Shown: positions 53,401 through 63,100, numbered from the stretch's first letter. The stretch is DNA of 64,000 nucleotides from RGIG6353 sp964650465 (GCA_964650465.1 CAZYTA010000002.1:1-64000); one strand, 5' to 3'. Translations and numbers: made by a program. Notes: generated from the letters alone by a model not told the origin.

Positions 53401-55071
53401 GTTAACTGTATCTTCGTTAGAAAGGAGTCCAAGAACTCTGTTTATAACGGTAACAACCTCTGCTCTTGTAATTGTCTTGTCGGGACCGAAGGTACCGTCA
53501 CCGTAGCCGTTAACAAGACCAGAAGCAGCTGCTGCCATTATAGCTGTGTAATACTTGTTGGAGGTATCAACATCCTTGAATGAAACCTGCTTGCTTTCGG
53601 AAAGTATGCAGGAAAGATAAGCAAGCTCAACAAATTCTGCTCTTGTAATGTTAGCATTCGGGTTGTACTTGTCACCCTCAATGGTGTAGAAATAGCCTGT
53701 CTGGTCGAGATAAGCTATAGCATTGTAGAACCAGTCGCTTTCCTTAACATCGGTAAATCTTGTGGTATATCCTGAGGGAATATCCTGTGTACCGAGAAGA
53801 AGTCTTGCGAAGATTGTGCAAGCTTCAGCCTTTGTCATATTGTTACCGGGCTTGAATACATTGCCTGCGTAACCGTTGATATAAGCAGCATTTGCGCCGT
53901 TGTACTGATAAGGTATCTTGGGAAGTACAGATACGGGTTCGGGCTCGGGAAGTGTTGCTATGTTATTAAGAGTAACAGTAACCGCAGAGTCCTTTACATA
54001 TGTCATTCCGTCAACATCTGCATAACGGAGGTCGATAGTCTTGTTGTCAGCGGAAATCTTCATAAGAATGGGGAATGCTTTGTTCTCTGTACCCCAACCG
54101 CCGTCAGTAAGACTTGCAACTACTGTAAGCACATCGTAGCCGTTAATGTTTTTATAAACCTTGGTAACAATGTCTTTGCCTGTTGTAGCATTTGATGTTA
54201 CAACACAGAGAAGATTGTCATGAAGTGACAATGCGTCATTCCAGAGCTGGTCGCCCTCGTGAGGCTTGTCTATGTTCAAAAGGTTTGACTTGATTGTGGT
54301 CTTATATGTACCGTAGACCTTTAGCCATTCGCTTGAACTCATTGTCCAGGGGTGCTGTGTATACATCTCACCGGTGTTTTGAAGGAGAGAGTGAGTGTAA
54401 ACGATGGCACGCTTGTCGGGATTTGCCTGCATTGTGGCATTAAACCACTCAATAACAGGTGCGCCGGGATATGCTTCAAGCTGGAATATGAGATATTTCT
54501 CTCCGCCCTCTTCTATGATGATATAGAAGTTGTTGATGTTGTAATCCGAAAACTCAACTACCTCGCAACCGTCTGTGAAGTCAGCGGGCTCGAACAGTGA
54601 CTGCATGAGGTTGTCTCTCCACATACCGTCGGCATAGTATTCCTTAAGTGAGAAGGTAATACCGTAGGGGACCTCACAGTCAGTAAGGATTTCACCCATT
54701 TTCTTGACATTCTTGAATTCTTCGTTCCATGCCTTGTCTGTAAGGTTAGCTTCCTTAAGCTCGGGGTCTGTCTTTTTGTTGGGAACAGCCCATCCGGGAT
54801 AGGTGTAACGCGTACCATTTGTCATAGCGCCGACAAAGCTGGTGTACTTGATATTGAAGTCATTTGCATTGAGACCTACCCAATAGCAAGCATCCTCAAG
54901 GGGAGTTATGTCCTTGCCTTCACTGGTAAAGTCCTTTACCGCATGAAAGCTTGCAAGAACAAACTCGCCCTCCTTCACATAGTCGGCTTCAAACTTTACA
55001 GATTCCGCAGATACTGCAATGGATGAAAGCACCAACATGAGAAGAACTAAAGCTAAAGTCAGTTTTTTCAT
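50452..55071 (-). CDS. Giant SLH surface protein with degenerate phosphoesterase domain and putative TIM-barrel glycosidase core (paralogue 1)
   Basis: 1539 residues. Signal peptide (1-22); an N-terminal domain (about 30-375) resembling calcineurin-like phosphoesterases (KYLIFQLEAYPGAPVIEWFN, RAIVYTHSLL) but with metal motifs lost (SFVGAM for GD, GITFSLKEY for GNHD, VVTSNA for GHxH); three internal SLH repeats (about 385-575) with KAEACTIF, ITRAEFVELA and ITRAEVVTVI. An unrecognised core (about 600-1250) has GQIDIHQGGSTFIQADF, GLHTYSSLVP, DMIYLDGFESFARD and IMEYSSGAP (possible Asp/Glu catalytic pair). C-terminal beta-sandwiches include GWREFILADADNADYG. Surface glycan processing is inferred. 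AGGAG before ATG, own promoter. Confidence 0.75.
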   Translation of the reverse strand: MKKLTLALVLLMLVLSSIAVSAESVKFEADYVKEGEFVLASFHAVKDFTSEGKDITPLEDACYWVGLNANDFNIKYTSFVGAMTNGTRYTYPGWAVPNKKTDPELKEANLTDKAWNEEFKNVKKMGEILTDCEVPYGITFSLKEYYADGMWRDNLMQSLFEPADFTDGCEVVEFSDYNINNFYIIIEEGGEKYLIFQLEAYPGAPVIEWFNATMQANPDKRAIVYTHSLLQNTGEMYTQHPWTMSSSEWLKVYGTYKTTIKSNLLNIDKPHEGDQLWNDALSLHDNLLCVVTSNATTGKDIVTKVYKNINGYDVLTVVASLTDGGWGTENKAFPILMKISADNKTIDLRYADVDGMTYVKDSAVTVTLNNIATLPEPEPVSVLPKIPYQYNGANAAYINGYAGNVFKPGNNMTKAEACTIFARLLLGTQDIPSGYTTRFTDVKESDWFYNAIAYLDQTGYFYTIEGDKYNPNANITRAEFVELAYLSCILSESKQVSFKDVDTSNKYYTAIMAAAASGLVNGYGDGTFGPDKTITRAEVVTVINRVLGLLSNEDTVNKANLERVFGDISGHWAEYQILMASNNNVRGAYFDKIDKTAVKETKTTIEFETKHVKVVINKKGGKVTELINLATGENVVGTSSTPCFAYLISGNGANIAPTEADLLDDGRILMTFKGGYEAYFIVEVYDNFFAVTLDCNLPASLKGAAIGVLSTKEEYSTTDANSYRLSAMPMNTNTNSANSTNGSAKATIGRTYTFTPQTMGAKMGITFGTYGNIREYLKDITDAIDPNVGLTSTAGGPYALDNPDLFKDYVIMSSGINLDNVAEVSQLASKYAVGQIDIHQGGSTFIQADFNFKCALTAEEKEKGVFGTAAMFKERIADVAHKNNVQLGLHTYSSLVPTSAVNILTNPTYQKQICYDATTYTLRGKLTRFRTNIKTNEDASKFKVGDSAAPWNGPYTRYILIDEEIILVQQGTSSGFLNVKRGQLGTTATVHEDGAEIRQFLGHYGMFQPIPGSDLFYHVADLTAKAYNEGDFDMIYLDGFESFARDAFCPSEQRYYYYGEFARRIVSQCIKAPIMEYSSGAPTCLWAARGRGGATDSANRAYKQHKINHRSTNMSYYNNFYTSTFGWFHFNPDVNTEYKNTLRKTMFRDDLDCKGSLAIAWDISTVNDSFSPNAIYNQTRSEDNFAYYTIYSKLRVNNYFAPEVKEQLKAGKYEHKVFRQSDGTWAFKEMKYSFNKVLDTTDDKFITGSDTNPFDEQTPYVRIEQRYSTLGENEVVVLALDENAEISTLAKKHSISTTNISDKITLKVRVLGNGSETDAILIQLGAVVTAETGRNDYVIPLNFTGWREFILADADNADYGPYTFSGTSHTSGLNYETFRAVPNMGAVNSFTIKLCGSCTGVKIDDIRACTTVDAPVKNPSVTVGNTTLTFNTELHSGEFVEYYPETGKAYHTYYEYTYNEETGKYVSDTAHIKEVTYTGKLTVPAGSFKYTYSAEALTAAPTRARVGIGLSGKVITNPDTWVAPNVEIPEDFITYNLDK

Positions 55072-55109
55072 TGTTTGTTTCTCCTTTTTTTAAATATTGT
55101 CACATAGTA

Positions 55110-55138
55110 ATTGTACTAAATAATCCAGTTTATAGCAA
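55110..55138 (-). promoter_or_regulatory. Probable sigma-A promoter of paralogue 1
   Basis: Minus strand TTGCTA (55138-55133), 17 bp, TACAAT (55115-55110). The repeats GGCGTTTTGTCCAT lie directly upstream and touch the -35. Confidence 0.65.
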
Positions 55139-55286
55139 TGGACAAAACGCCTGTGCTTATGGACAAAACGCCGATTAGTTTTTTGCAATTAGTCATCTTA
55201 CACAAAAAGCACCCAGCTAATTTGTTGCAGAGTGCTTTTTGTTACTAAAAAATGTATAATTTTGTTTTATCTTTATGGACAAATCG
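55138..55286 (-). repeat. ATGGACAAAACGCC direct repeats upstream of paralogue 1 promoter
   Basis: Exact 14-base repeat at 55138-55151 and 55159-55172 (21 bp apart, two helical turns) and a partial third copy ATGGACAAATCG at 55275-55286. Position next to the -35 suggests an activator or repressor binding array. Confidence 0.65.
55204..55240 (-). terminator. Rho-independent terminator after paralogue 2
   Basis: Stem aaaaagcac/gtgcttttt (55204-55212 with 55232-55240); on the minus strand it ends in a T5 tract. Confidence 0.75.
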
Positions 55287-55310
55287 TGTTCAATTAATTG
55301 CTACTAAAGT

Positions 55311-58300
55311 TCAATTATTTGCTATTTCCTTGCCCTGACAGCCGATGACCACCTGTGCTCTCACAGGCGCATCTGTAACAGGCTCGGCAGAGTATACAAA
55401 TTCAAACTCACCTGCAGGAACGGCAATTGAACCGCTGAAGGAAATTTCCTCTGTTTCTCCATTGTTGTAGTTAAGAACCGCTGTATTAGCTTCGGGGTCA
55501 TACTCGATGTACTGACCCGCCTCAATCTTCGTATTGAAGGTGATAGTATTGTCACCGATGGTAACAGAAGGATTGTTTACAGGTGCAACAGTCTGTCTGT
55601 ATGCCACAATATCGTCCATCATAACACCGTTACATTCACCGCAAAGTGTTATGTCAATTCCGTTAATCTTGCTGTAATCGGGTATCTCTCGGAACATATC
55701 CCAGCTTACCGCATTGATATTTCTTCCCGAGAAGGTGTAATTACCGTAGTCACCGCAATCGGAGTCAACCAGAACGATTTCCTTCCAGCCCTCAAAGTTG
55801 AGAGGGATAACGTAGTCTGTGTACTCATACTCACCGGGACCTGTATAGGTCAAGGTTATCATGATCGCATCGGTTTCGGTATTGTTTCCGTAAACATTTA
55901 CTGCAATAGCCTTTGAGTTTGTAAGGTTAGGCAGCTCAAGGTCTGTGCGCTTACCTGCAAAATTGGTGACAGGCTGTGTTTCGTCAAGCTCAAGCAGTAC
56001 CTTTTCCTGCTTAAAGAGGGTAGAGTATCGGGACTCTATTCGGATAAAAGGAGTCTGCTCCTCAAAGGGATTGTTTCCCTTACCCTTGTTCAGCGCATCA
56101 TCAGCGGCATTGTAAATTTTGCCCTTTGAATACTGCATTTCTCTGAACGCCCATGTACTGTCGGCTCTTTCCACAAGCTTGTATTCATATTGACCCTCAC
56201 GTATCTGCTTTCTTACCTCCTCTGAGAAGTAGCCGTCAAGTCTCAGCTTGTTATAAATGTTGTAGTAGGAGATGTTATGCTCCATTACCTTGTTTGTTGC
56301 AACCGATTGGAAGCTGTTGTAAACGGTTGAAATGTTCCATGCAATTGCAAGAGAGCCCATATGGTCAAGGTCATCCTCAAAGAGCGTCTTTGCAATTGTG
56401 TTCTTTTCCGCGTAGCTCTGGTCGGGTGCATAATTGAACCATCCGAATGTTGTGGGATACATTCTTTCCATCCATGTTTTGTTGGTGTTGAGATGGTTGA
56501 GATTGAACTGCTTGTAGGCTCTTGTCGCAGTATCCCATGCAATAAGTCGGCTTCTTGCGCCCCAGAGAGACGGATAATGTGTGGAAAGCTCAACGATAGG
56601 TGCCTTCTCACAGTTTTCAAGAACTATTCTTACAAACTCAGCACCGTAGTACCACTGCTCTGTGGTGTGCATTCCCATGCCGTCATGAGCATCAAAGTAT
56701 ATCATGTCAAAGCCGCCCTTGTTATAGGTCTCGGCAACCCATTCTGCCATATTGTAGAAAAGGTCCGAATCTATAATGGGTGCAAACATTCCGTAGTAGT
56801 GAATGAGATGTCTTATCTCAGCACCAGCCTTATGCTCCTGTCTTTCTGTGCCGCACTGTGCGCGTGATACTCTTGTCATACCTGTTTCGTCAACAGCCTC
56901 AACCAGCATTATCTCCTGATCGATAAGTATGTACTTGGAGTTTTTGTAGGTGAAGGAGGTCTTAAGGTCGAAGTTCGAGCAATCTTCTACCGTAGAAACT
57001 GCAGTCTTGCCTTTGTTAAGGTCCTCAGCCAGTGTGAATACCTCACTGTATTCAAGCTGCTGCTGATATTCGGGAACAGAAAGCACATTTACTGCCGAAG
57101 GAGAAACATAGAAGGAGTAAATATGAAGTCCCAATTCAAGTCCCGCCTCATGATACTTGTCTGCAACGAGAGTCTTGAACTCACTTGCTGTTCCTTGTCT
57201 CATGTTGGGGAAGCGGAAGCCCTCGCCTTCAATGTAGTCACCCTGAATGAATGACGAGCCGCCTTGGTGAATATCTATCTGCTTAAGATTATATTTGAGA
57301 GCCAGCTCTATTTCTTCGTCAACCTTGGAGGTGTTTATATTGCTGATTATACAGTAATCTCCGTAGTTTGAGGGATAGCTTGTGGAATAGGGGCCTCCTG
57401 CCTTGTTTGTAATACCTACATCAGGGTCAATATCGTCTGCAAGTGCCTGCATCGCATCCACAAAGTCACTGTATTCACAAGCGGCAATTCCGTACTTTGA
57501 GCCCATAGTGTCTAAATAACCCTTTGTTACTGTAGCACCTGTTACTTTTGCGTAGCCGCCTCCGTAGTATTCTGTGAATGTGTTTGTGTTCATCAGCATA
57601 CCGCTGAGTCGGATTGAGTTTGGCTCCTCTGAAAATTCCTTGGCTGTATCAAACGAACAGTAGGTGAGTGAGCTTTCAGCGAGAGGAAGCTCTGTATCAA
57701 GCTCAAAGGTGAAGAAGGTGTCATGAGCCTCTATTATCATGTACACTACCTCTCCGCCCTCAAATGTAAATCTGAAGCGGTCTCCGTCTCTTTCCATTGT
57801 AACGGGGTAGGTGGACCTTGTGGCAGGGGAGTCAAGCTCCATGAGCGACCCTGCTGTGTACAGAATGTTTTCCCCTGTTTTTTTATTTACAATGCTTACC
57901 ACTATCGCCTCGTCCTTTTCAATGGTCATGGTCGTAAGTGTGTTGTCAAAAATAAAGGCATCATCTGTCTCTGTTATTCCTTCTGTGCGGATGCTCTTGT
58001 GATAAGGTGCTTCAACATTCTTGTTTGTAGCCGCAAGAATATCGTATTCCTCGGGTATTCCCTCAATATCCGTAAAGGTATTGTCAAGAAGCTCTCTGTC
58101 AATTGTCCTTTCATTTGCTTTGAGTCCCACAACCCTGTTCATTATTGTAACAAACTCGGCACGTGTTACCTTTTTGTCGGGCTCAAACCTGCCATCGTCT
58201 GTAAGCTCCATGTATCCCGATGAAACAGCAGGTGTGTATTCATAATAAAGCTCGTCATCGTCACTTACATCGGCAATTATACCTACAAAGGCATCGTTTA

Positions 58301-59717
58301 CATTTGCTGTCCTGTAAAGTATCCTTGCAAGCTCGCCCCTTGTCATTGCAGTGTTAAACTTTATTTCTTCATCATATATGTAGTCAAGGTGTCCCTGCGA
58401 ATCAAGGAAATTCACAGCATCGTAAAGTGCATCACCATCATCAATATCGGAAAATCGGTTTTCCTCTCTTCTCTGCTCGGGATGAATACCTATGAGCGAT
58501 GCAACGATACTCAGCACCTCGCCTCGTGTCATTGCCTTATCGGGCTGGAATTTTTCGCCCTCAAAGGGCATATATGCTATATTTGCACCGTTTGGCTGCA
58601 TTCCTATAACTGTGGGAATGCTTTTATTTACAGGCGGTTTAAGTTCGGGGAGGTTATCAAGCTTTATTTCAATAAGTTCAGAAATGCATTCACCGCTGTT
58701 GTTTACACAGCTTGCCCTTACGGTTTTGTTGTCGTTGGAAATACCGATAAGAAGAGCATTGTTTCTTGTTTTGGCGGCAACTATGGCAACATCACAGCCA
58801 CCCGCAGTCTTTTCCACTCTTGTAACTGCTTCGTTTGTAATATCAGCGTTTGATGTGACTACAAGTATTAGATTGTCATGCTGTGACAGAGCATAATTCC
58901 AAAGTGCAGTACCGTCACAGGGCTTGTCTGTCCAGAGAAGATTAAAGTTCCTGAGCTTTGTGTTTCCTCTGTTTTCGGCTTTGTAAGGATAGCCGTCAGC
59001 CCAGTCCCACATCTTCCAGAATTCTCCGTTAGCATCAATGAGTGATTCTGTAAAGACGATAGCGCGGTAGTCGCACTTAGCCTTCATGGTCTGGTTAAAC
59101 CAATCGAGTACGGGTGTTGTGGGCATACTTTCAAGCTGGAATACAATGTACTTTTGCTCGTTTACAGTGTATGCAGTATAGTAGTTCTGCTCGTCAAAGG
59201 CGAAATGCTCTTCAACTTTTTCGTTGTAAGCATCTTCGTCAAATACATCGGGATAGGTTGATTCCCTGTATCCGCCGTATCCGAAATTATCCTCTGCCGC
59301 ATAGGTCATACCGTAGGGGAGAGGCGAAGAATCAAGTACCTCGAAGACATCCTTTAAAGCATCTGTATGCGCCATAAAGGCTTCGTCTTCTTTGTTTATA
59401 TTGATAAGTTTTTTTGTGTCGAGTTTATTTTTAACATAATCGGAATATGTATCCTCGGGCTTTGTTGTGAAGCTGCCGAGAAAGCTGACATATGAAATGT
59501 TCTGTGCGCTTGCATTATCAATAATCCACTGCACAGTATTTTTTATTTCTTCGGAATTTCCTTCGGGAATTCCCTCAGGTGAGTTTATACTTGCGAAAAC
59601 TATGGCAGAATCTTCCGTGACATCCTCAACTTTTGCAGAGCAGGATGCCAGCAAAAATACCGACACAGCCAAAGATGTAAGTATCAGCCAAAGCCTTTTT
59701 GAATTTGTTCGTTTCAT
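55311..59717 (-). CDS. Giant SLH lipoprotein, paralogue 2
   Basis: 1468 residues. Lipoprotein signal with lipobox FLLASC (Cys about residue 26), unlike paralogue 1, so it is lipid-anchored. The same plan follows: degenerate phosphoesterase domain (about 40-365; QNISYVSFLGSFTT, YIVFQLESMPTTPVLDWFN, IVFTESL, VVTSNAD), internal SLH repeats (about 375-560; MTRGEVLSIV, MTRGELARIL, VTRAEFVTIM), core with KQIDIHQGGSSFIQGDY, GLHIYSFYVS, DMIYFDAHDGMGMH and PIVELSTHYPSLWGARSR, and C-terminal beta-sandwiches (GWKEIVLVDSDCGDYG). Even the His retained in paralogue 1 (YTHSL) is Glu here (FTESL). AAAGGA before ATG; full consensus promoter. Function inferred as a surface glycan enzyme. Confidence 0.75.
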   Translation of the reverse strand: MKRTNSKRLWLILTSLAVSVFLLASCSAKVEDVTEDSAIVFASINSPEGIPEGNSEEIKNTVQWIIDNASAQNISYVSFLGSFTTKPEDTYSDYVKNKLDTKKLININKEDEAFMAHTDALKDVFEVLDSSPLPYGMTYAAEDNFGYGGYRESTYPDVFDEDAYNEKVEEHFAFDEQNYYTAYTVNEQKYIVFQLESMPTTPVLDWFNQTMKAKCDYRAIVFTESLIDANGEFWKMWDWADGYPYKAENRGNTKLRNFNLLWTDKPCDGTALWNYALSQHDNLILVVTSNADITNEAVTRVEKTAGGCDVAIVAAKTRNNALLIGISNDNKTVRASCVNNSGECISELIEIKLDNLPELKPPVNKSIPTVIGMQPNGANIAYMPFEGEKFQPDKAMTRGEVLSIVASLIGIHPEQRREENRFSDIDDGDALYDAVNFLDSQGHLDYIYDEEIKFNTAMTRGELARILYRTANVNDAFVGIIADVSDDDELYYEYTPAVSSGYMELTDDGRFEPDKKVTRAEFVTIMNRVVGLKANERTIDRELLDNTFTDIEGIPEEYDILAATNKNVEAPYHKSIRTEGITETDDAFIFDNTLTTMTIEKDEAIVVSIVNKKTGENILYTAGSLMELDSPATRSTYPVTMERDGDRFRFTFEGGEVVYMIIEAHDTFFTFELDTELPLAESSLTYCSFDTAKEFSEEPNSIRLSGMLMNTNTFTEYYGGGYAKVTGATVTKGYLDTMGSKYGIAACEYSDFVDAMQALADDIDPDVGITNKAGGPYSTSYPSNYGDYCIISNINTSKVDEEIELALKYNLKQIDIHQGGSSFIQGDYIEGEGFRFPNMRQGTASEFKTLVADKYHEAGLELGLHIYSFYVSPSAVNVLSVPEYQQQLEYSEVFTLAEDLNKGKTAVSTVEDCSNFDLKTSFTYKNSKYILIDQEIMLVEAVDETGMTRVSRAQCGTERQEHKAGAEIRHLIHYYGMFAPIIDSDLFYNMAEWVAETYNKGGFDMIYFDAHDGMGMHTTEQWYYGAEFVRIVLENCEKAPIVELSTHYPSLWGARSRLIAWDTATRAYKQFNLNHLNTNKTWMERMYPTTFGWFNYAPDQSYAEKNTIAKTLFEDDLDHMGSLAIAWNISTVYNSFQSVATNKVMEHNISYYNIYNKLRLDGYFSEEVRKQIREGQYEYKLVERADSTWAFREMQYSKGKIYNAADDALNKGKGNNPFEEQTPFIRIESRYSTLFKQEKVLLELDETQPVTNFAGKRTDLELPNLTNSKAIAVNVYGNNTETDAIMITLTYTGPGEYEYTDYVIPLNFEGWKEIVLVDSDCGDYGNYTFSGRNINAVSWDMFREIPDYSKINGIDITLCGECNGVMMDDIVAYRQTVAPVNNPSVTIGDNTITFNTKIEAGQYIEYDPEANTAVLNYNNGETEEISFSGSIAVPAGEFEFVYSAEPVTDAPVRAQVVIGCQGKEIANN

Positions 59718-59747
59718 AACATTTATCCTTTCACAATTTATATATCA

Positions 59748-59776
59748 ATTGTACACAAAACAAGATAAAATGTCAA
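59748..59776 (-). promoter_or_regulatory. Consensus sigma-A promoter of paralogue 2
   Basis: Minus strand TTGACA (59776-59771), 17 bp, TACAAT (59753-59748), about 31 bases before the ATG. Confidence 0.85.
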
Positions 59777-59808
59777 CCCGCTTACTATCAATTTGCCCAA
59801 ACAAATCA

Positions 59809-60090
59809 GCGGCGAGCCGCCGCTGGCAATGCTCGCCTATCGTAACCTATGGATATACCCAAACAAGTTAAAACGGCGAGGTTGTTTTAATGCAATTTCT
59901 CGGGAAATAAAAAAGCGGCGAGCCGCCGCTGGCAATGCTCGCCTATCGTAACCTATGTGGAAGCCCAAACAAGGTAAAACGGCGAGGTTCATTTAATACA
60001 ATTTTTCGGGAAATAAAAAAAGCGGCGAGCCACCGCTGGCAGTGCTCGCCTATTGTAAGCTATAATGCAATTTCCTTGTAAATAAAAATA
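59809..60090 (-). repeat. Tandem array of three intergenic repeat units (period 106-107 bp)
   Basis: Unit starts (gcggcgag) at 59809, 59915 and 60022. Read on the minus strand each gives ...aacctcgccgtttt...ggttacgataggcgagcatt, then the hairpin agcggcg-gct-cgccgct and a T-run. The third (outermost) unit has lost its middle part and its hairpin carries a substitution (gagccaccgct). This array, with the paralogue 2 promoter and the terminator at 60091, accounts for the whole 403-bp gap 59718-60120. Confidence 0.85.
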
Positions 60091-60113
60091 TCGGGCGAAA
60101 TGAATTCGCCCGA
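60091..60113 (-). terminator. Rho-independent terminator of paralogue 3
   Basis: Stem tcgggcgaa/ttcgcccga (60091-60099 with 60105-60113) and, on the minus strand, a following tatttttattt tract, seven bases past the stop. Confidence 0.9.
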
Positions 60114-60120
60114 TAAAGTG

Positions 60121-63100
60121 TTAGTTTAAGGTAATGTACTGAAGGTCGTCTTCCATCTCGGGAAGTGTCGCTGTCCATGTATCTTCGTTTGCGATAAGCT
60201 CGGAGCTTTGAAGTCCGATAACTACCTTTGCTCTCAGAGGACCGCCGACTGTACCCAAGGTTACGTCTGAGCCTGTCTTCTTTGAAGCGTTGTATGTGTA
60301 GGTAAAGTCTCCTACAGGTACTGTAACGGAACCTGAGAAGCTGATTTCGGATACTGTTGCAGTATTACCGTTGTTCGTAGGAGATGTTGTGCTGTAATTG
60401 TATGAATGATGATATGCCTTGCCAAGCTCGGGGAAGTATTCAATGAACTCACCGCTTCTCAGTGTAGCCGAGAAGGTTATTGTGCTTCCGTTGATTGTAA
60501 CAGAAGGATTAACAGCAGGGGAGTTGGTAATTGTGTATGCTCTCAGGTCATCAATCATTACACCTGCACAGTCTCCTGCAATGTTTACCGCAACGCTGTT
60601 AGCTGTGGTAAAGTCATAGCTGTTACGGAAGGTTGAGTAGTCACAGCTTGTAATTGAGTCGCCGGCAAAATCATAACCGTCATAGTCTGCATTGTCTGCA
60701 TCAATTAGTATGAATTCTCTCCATCCGGTGTGAGCTGTCGGCAGGAAGAAGTCGAGACGGCCTGTTTCGCTGACAGATGCAGAGCGGAGAGTAAGAAGTA
60801 TACCGTCGGATGAATCACCGTTACCATAAACCTTTATCTTGAACGCACGTGTGCTTGAAAGGTTGGTAGCTGTGAATGAGTGAGTACCTGTAAGTGTACT
60901 TACCTCAGCAGCTTCGTCAAATGCCAAAACCGTTACTTCGTTTTTGCTGAGGGTTGAGAATCTCTGTTCAACTCTGATGTACGGTGTCTGAGCATTATAG
61001 GGGTTTGTGCCGCTGCCTGTTGCATATGTCGTGTCCTCAAGGTCGAATACCTTGTTCTTGAAATAAGTCATCTCTCTGAATGCCCAGCTTCCGTCACTCT
61101 GCTCCTGAACTTTGTATTCCTTGCCGTTCAGGATACCCTCCTGAAGTGTTGCCTTTACATTGTCAGAGAAGTAGTTTGCCTTACGGAGTCTGGAGTACAG
61201 ACTGTAGTACATGGTATTGTTGGATATTGTTGGATAACTGCTGTAGGTTGAAACTGCAAATCCGTTAGCAACCGTTGACATATCGAATGCAATACCCATT
61301 GAGCCCATATAATCAAGGTCATCAAGGAACATAGTCTTGCTGTATGTGTTCTTATAGCTTGCACTCATATCGGGTGCATAATGGAACCAACCGAGTGTTG
61401 CTGTAAGATATGCGTTGAGATAACCTCTGTTAGAAGTCAAGTGGTTATAATTGTACTTCTTGGTTTCACGTGTTCCGTGGTCAACAGCACCGCCTCTTGC
61501 ACGTGCATTCCAGAAGGCTACAGGGAATGCAGAGCCTTCAATAACGGGGTCTCTGTCAAGCTGTGAAAGAAGTCTCTGGAGGAAGGATGCGTAATAGTAC
61601 CAATGTTCTTCCGAAGGAGCAAAAATATTTCTTGCAAAGGACTCGAAACCGTCAAGGTATATCATCTCGAATCCGCCGTCATTATAAGCCTTAGCTGTCA
61701 GGTCTGCGACGTGATAGAACAGCTCTGAGCCGGGGATAGGCTGGAACATACCGTAGTGACCGAGATAGTGAATTATCTTAGCGCCGGCACTGTGTGCTAC
61801 AGCAGTGGTACCGCACTTTCCTCTCGAAACAGTTGTAAGTCCGGTTGTGTCGGATGCTGTTACAAGAACTATTTCTTCATCGATAAGGAAGTATCCTGTG
61901 TTAGGTCCTGACCAGGGAAGAGAAGATGTGCCTCCGCCTGCCTTTTCACCTACAAGCTTGATGCCTGAGGGGTCCTCGTTTGTGGGGAATACAGTTGCAT
62001 CGGCAGCAACATCTGAAGCAAGTGTGAGATTTTCGCTTTCAAGATGCATTATCTGCTTTTGCCACTTGGGATTTGTGAGAATTGTTTTTGCTGATGCATC
62101 TACAAGTGAAGTGTAAGTGTGGAGACCTAACTGTATGCCTTCAGCAGTTACAAGGTTACCTATTCTCTCTTTAAATTGAGCCGCTGTAGTAAAGGTTTCG
62201 CCTGTTACAGCAGCACACTTGAAGTTGAAATCACCCTGAATAAAGGATGAACCGCCCTGATGGAAGTCAAGCTGGTCGATGCTGTACTTTTTAAGGGTCT
62301 GTGCTGTCTCTGTTGCTGTGCTTGCAGTCAGATTACCTGACTGAATTACATAGTCGCCGAATACGTCTGTATTGTCATATGTATAAGCACTGCCCTTTGT
62401 GGAAGAAATACCAACACTTCTGTCGATGGCATCGAGTATATCCTTGAGATACTCTCTGTGCTCACCTGTTTTGCTTCCGCCGAATTTTGAGAATGTGATA
62501 CCAAGCTTTGCACCCATAGTACCGAATTTTCTCATTGCATATCCGGTTGTTGCTTTAGCAGCTCCGCCGGGTCTGCTTACCATGTTTGTGTTCATGTGCA
62601 TTGAAACAGCGGATATTCTGTATGAATCAACATCTGTTGAAAAAGCAGTATTTACAGTAATATTACCGAACTGGATTAATTTTACTCCCAATGGAAGCTG
62701 GGAATCAAGCTCGATGGTAAAGTAATTATCATTTACGTCGATGATAAAGTATGCTTCAACACCGTTTGCAAAAACAACCTTGAGTCTGCCGTCAACTATA
62801 TCAAGAAGCTTGGGTGTAAAGCTGAAGCCTGAATCAACGGTAATGTATGCGAACCAAGGAGTTACTGTAGCTCCAAGGATTTCGGAATTATCATATTTGT
62901 TGATAAGACTTGTTACCTTACCGTTTGTTTTGTTGATTGTTACCCTCAGTTGAGTTGTCTCGAACTGGATGGCAGAATCTGTTTCAAGAATATCGGATGC
63001 ATCGGCAGCAATATGACGGTCGCTCTTTACGTTGTCATTTGCAGCCATGAGTATCTGCGCTTTTGCCCAGTGACCGTTAATATCACTAAAGCCGTTAGAA

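Noticed and set aside
59809..60100. Possible CRISPR array (regular repeats)
   Set aside because: The repeats are near-identical over the full 106-107 bp period, with no variable spacers, and no cas genes are nearby.
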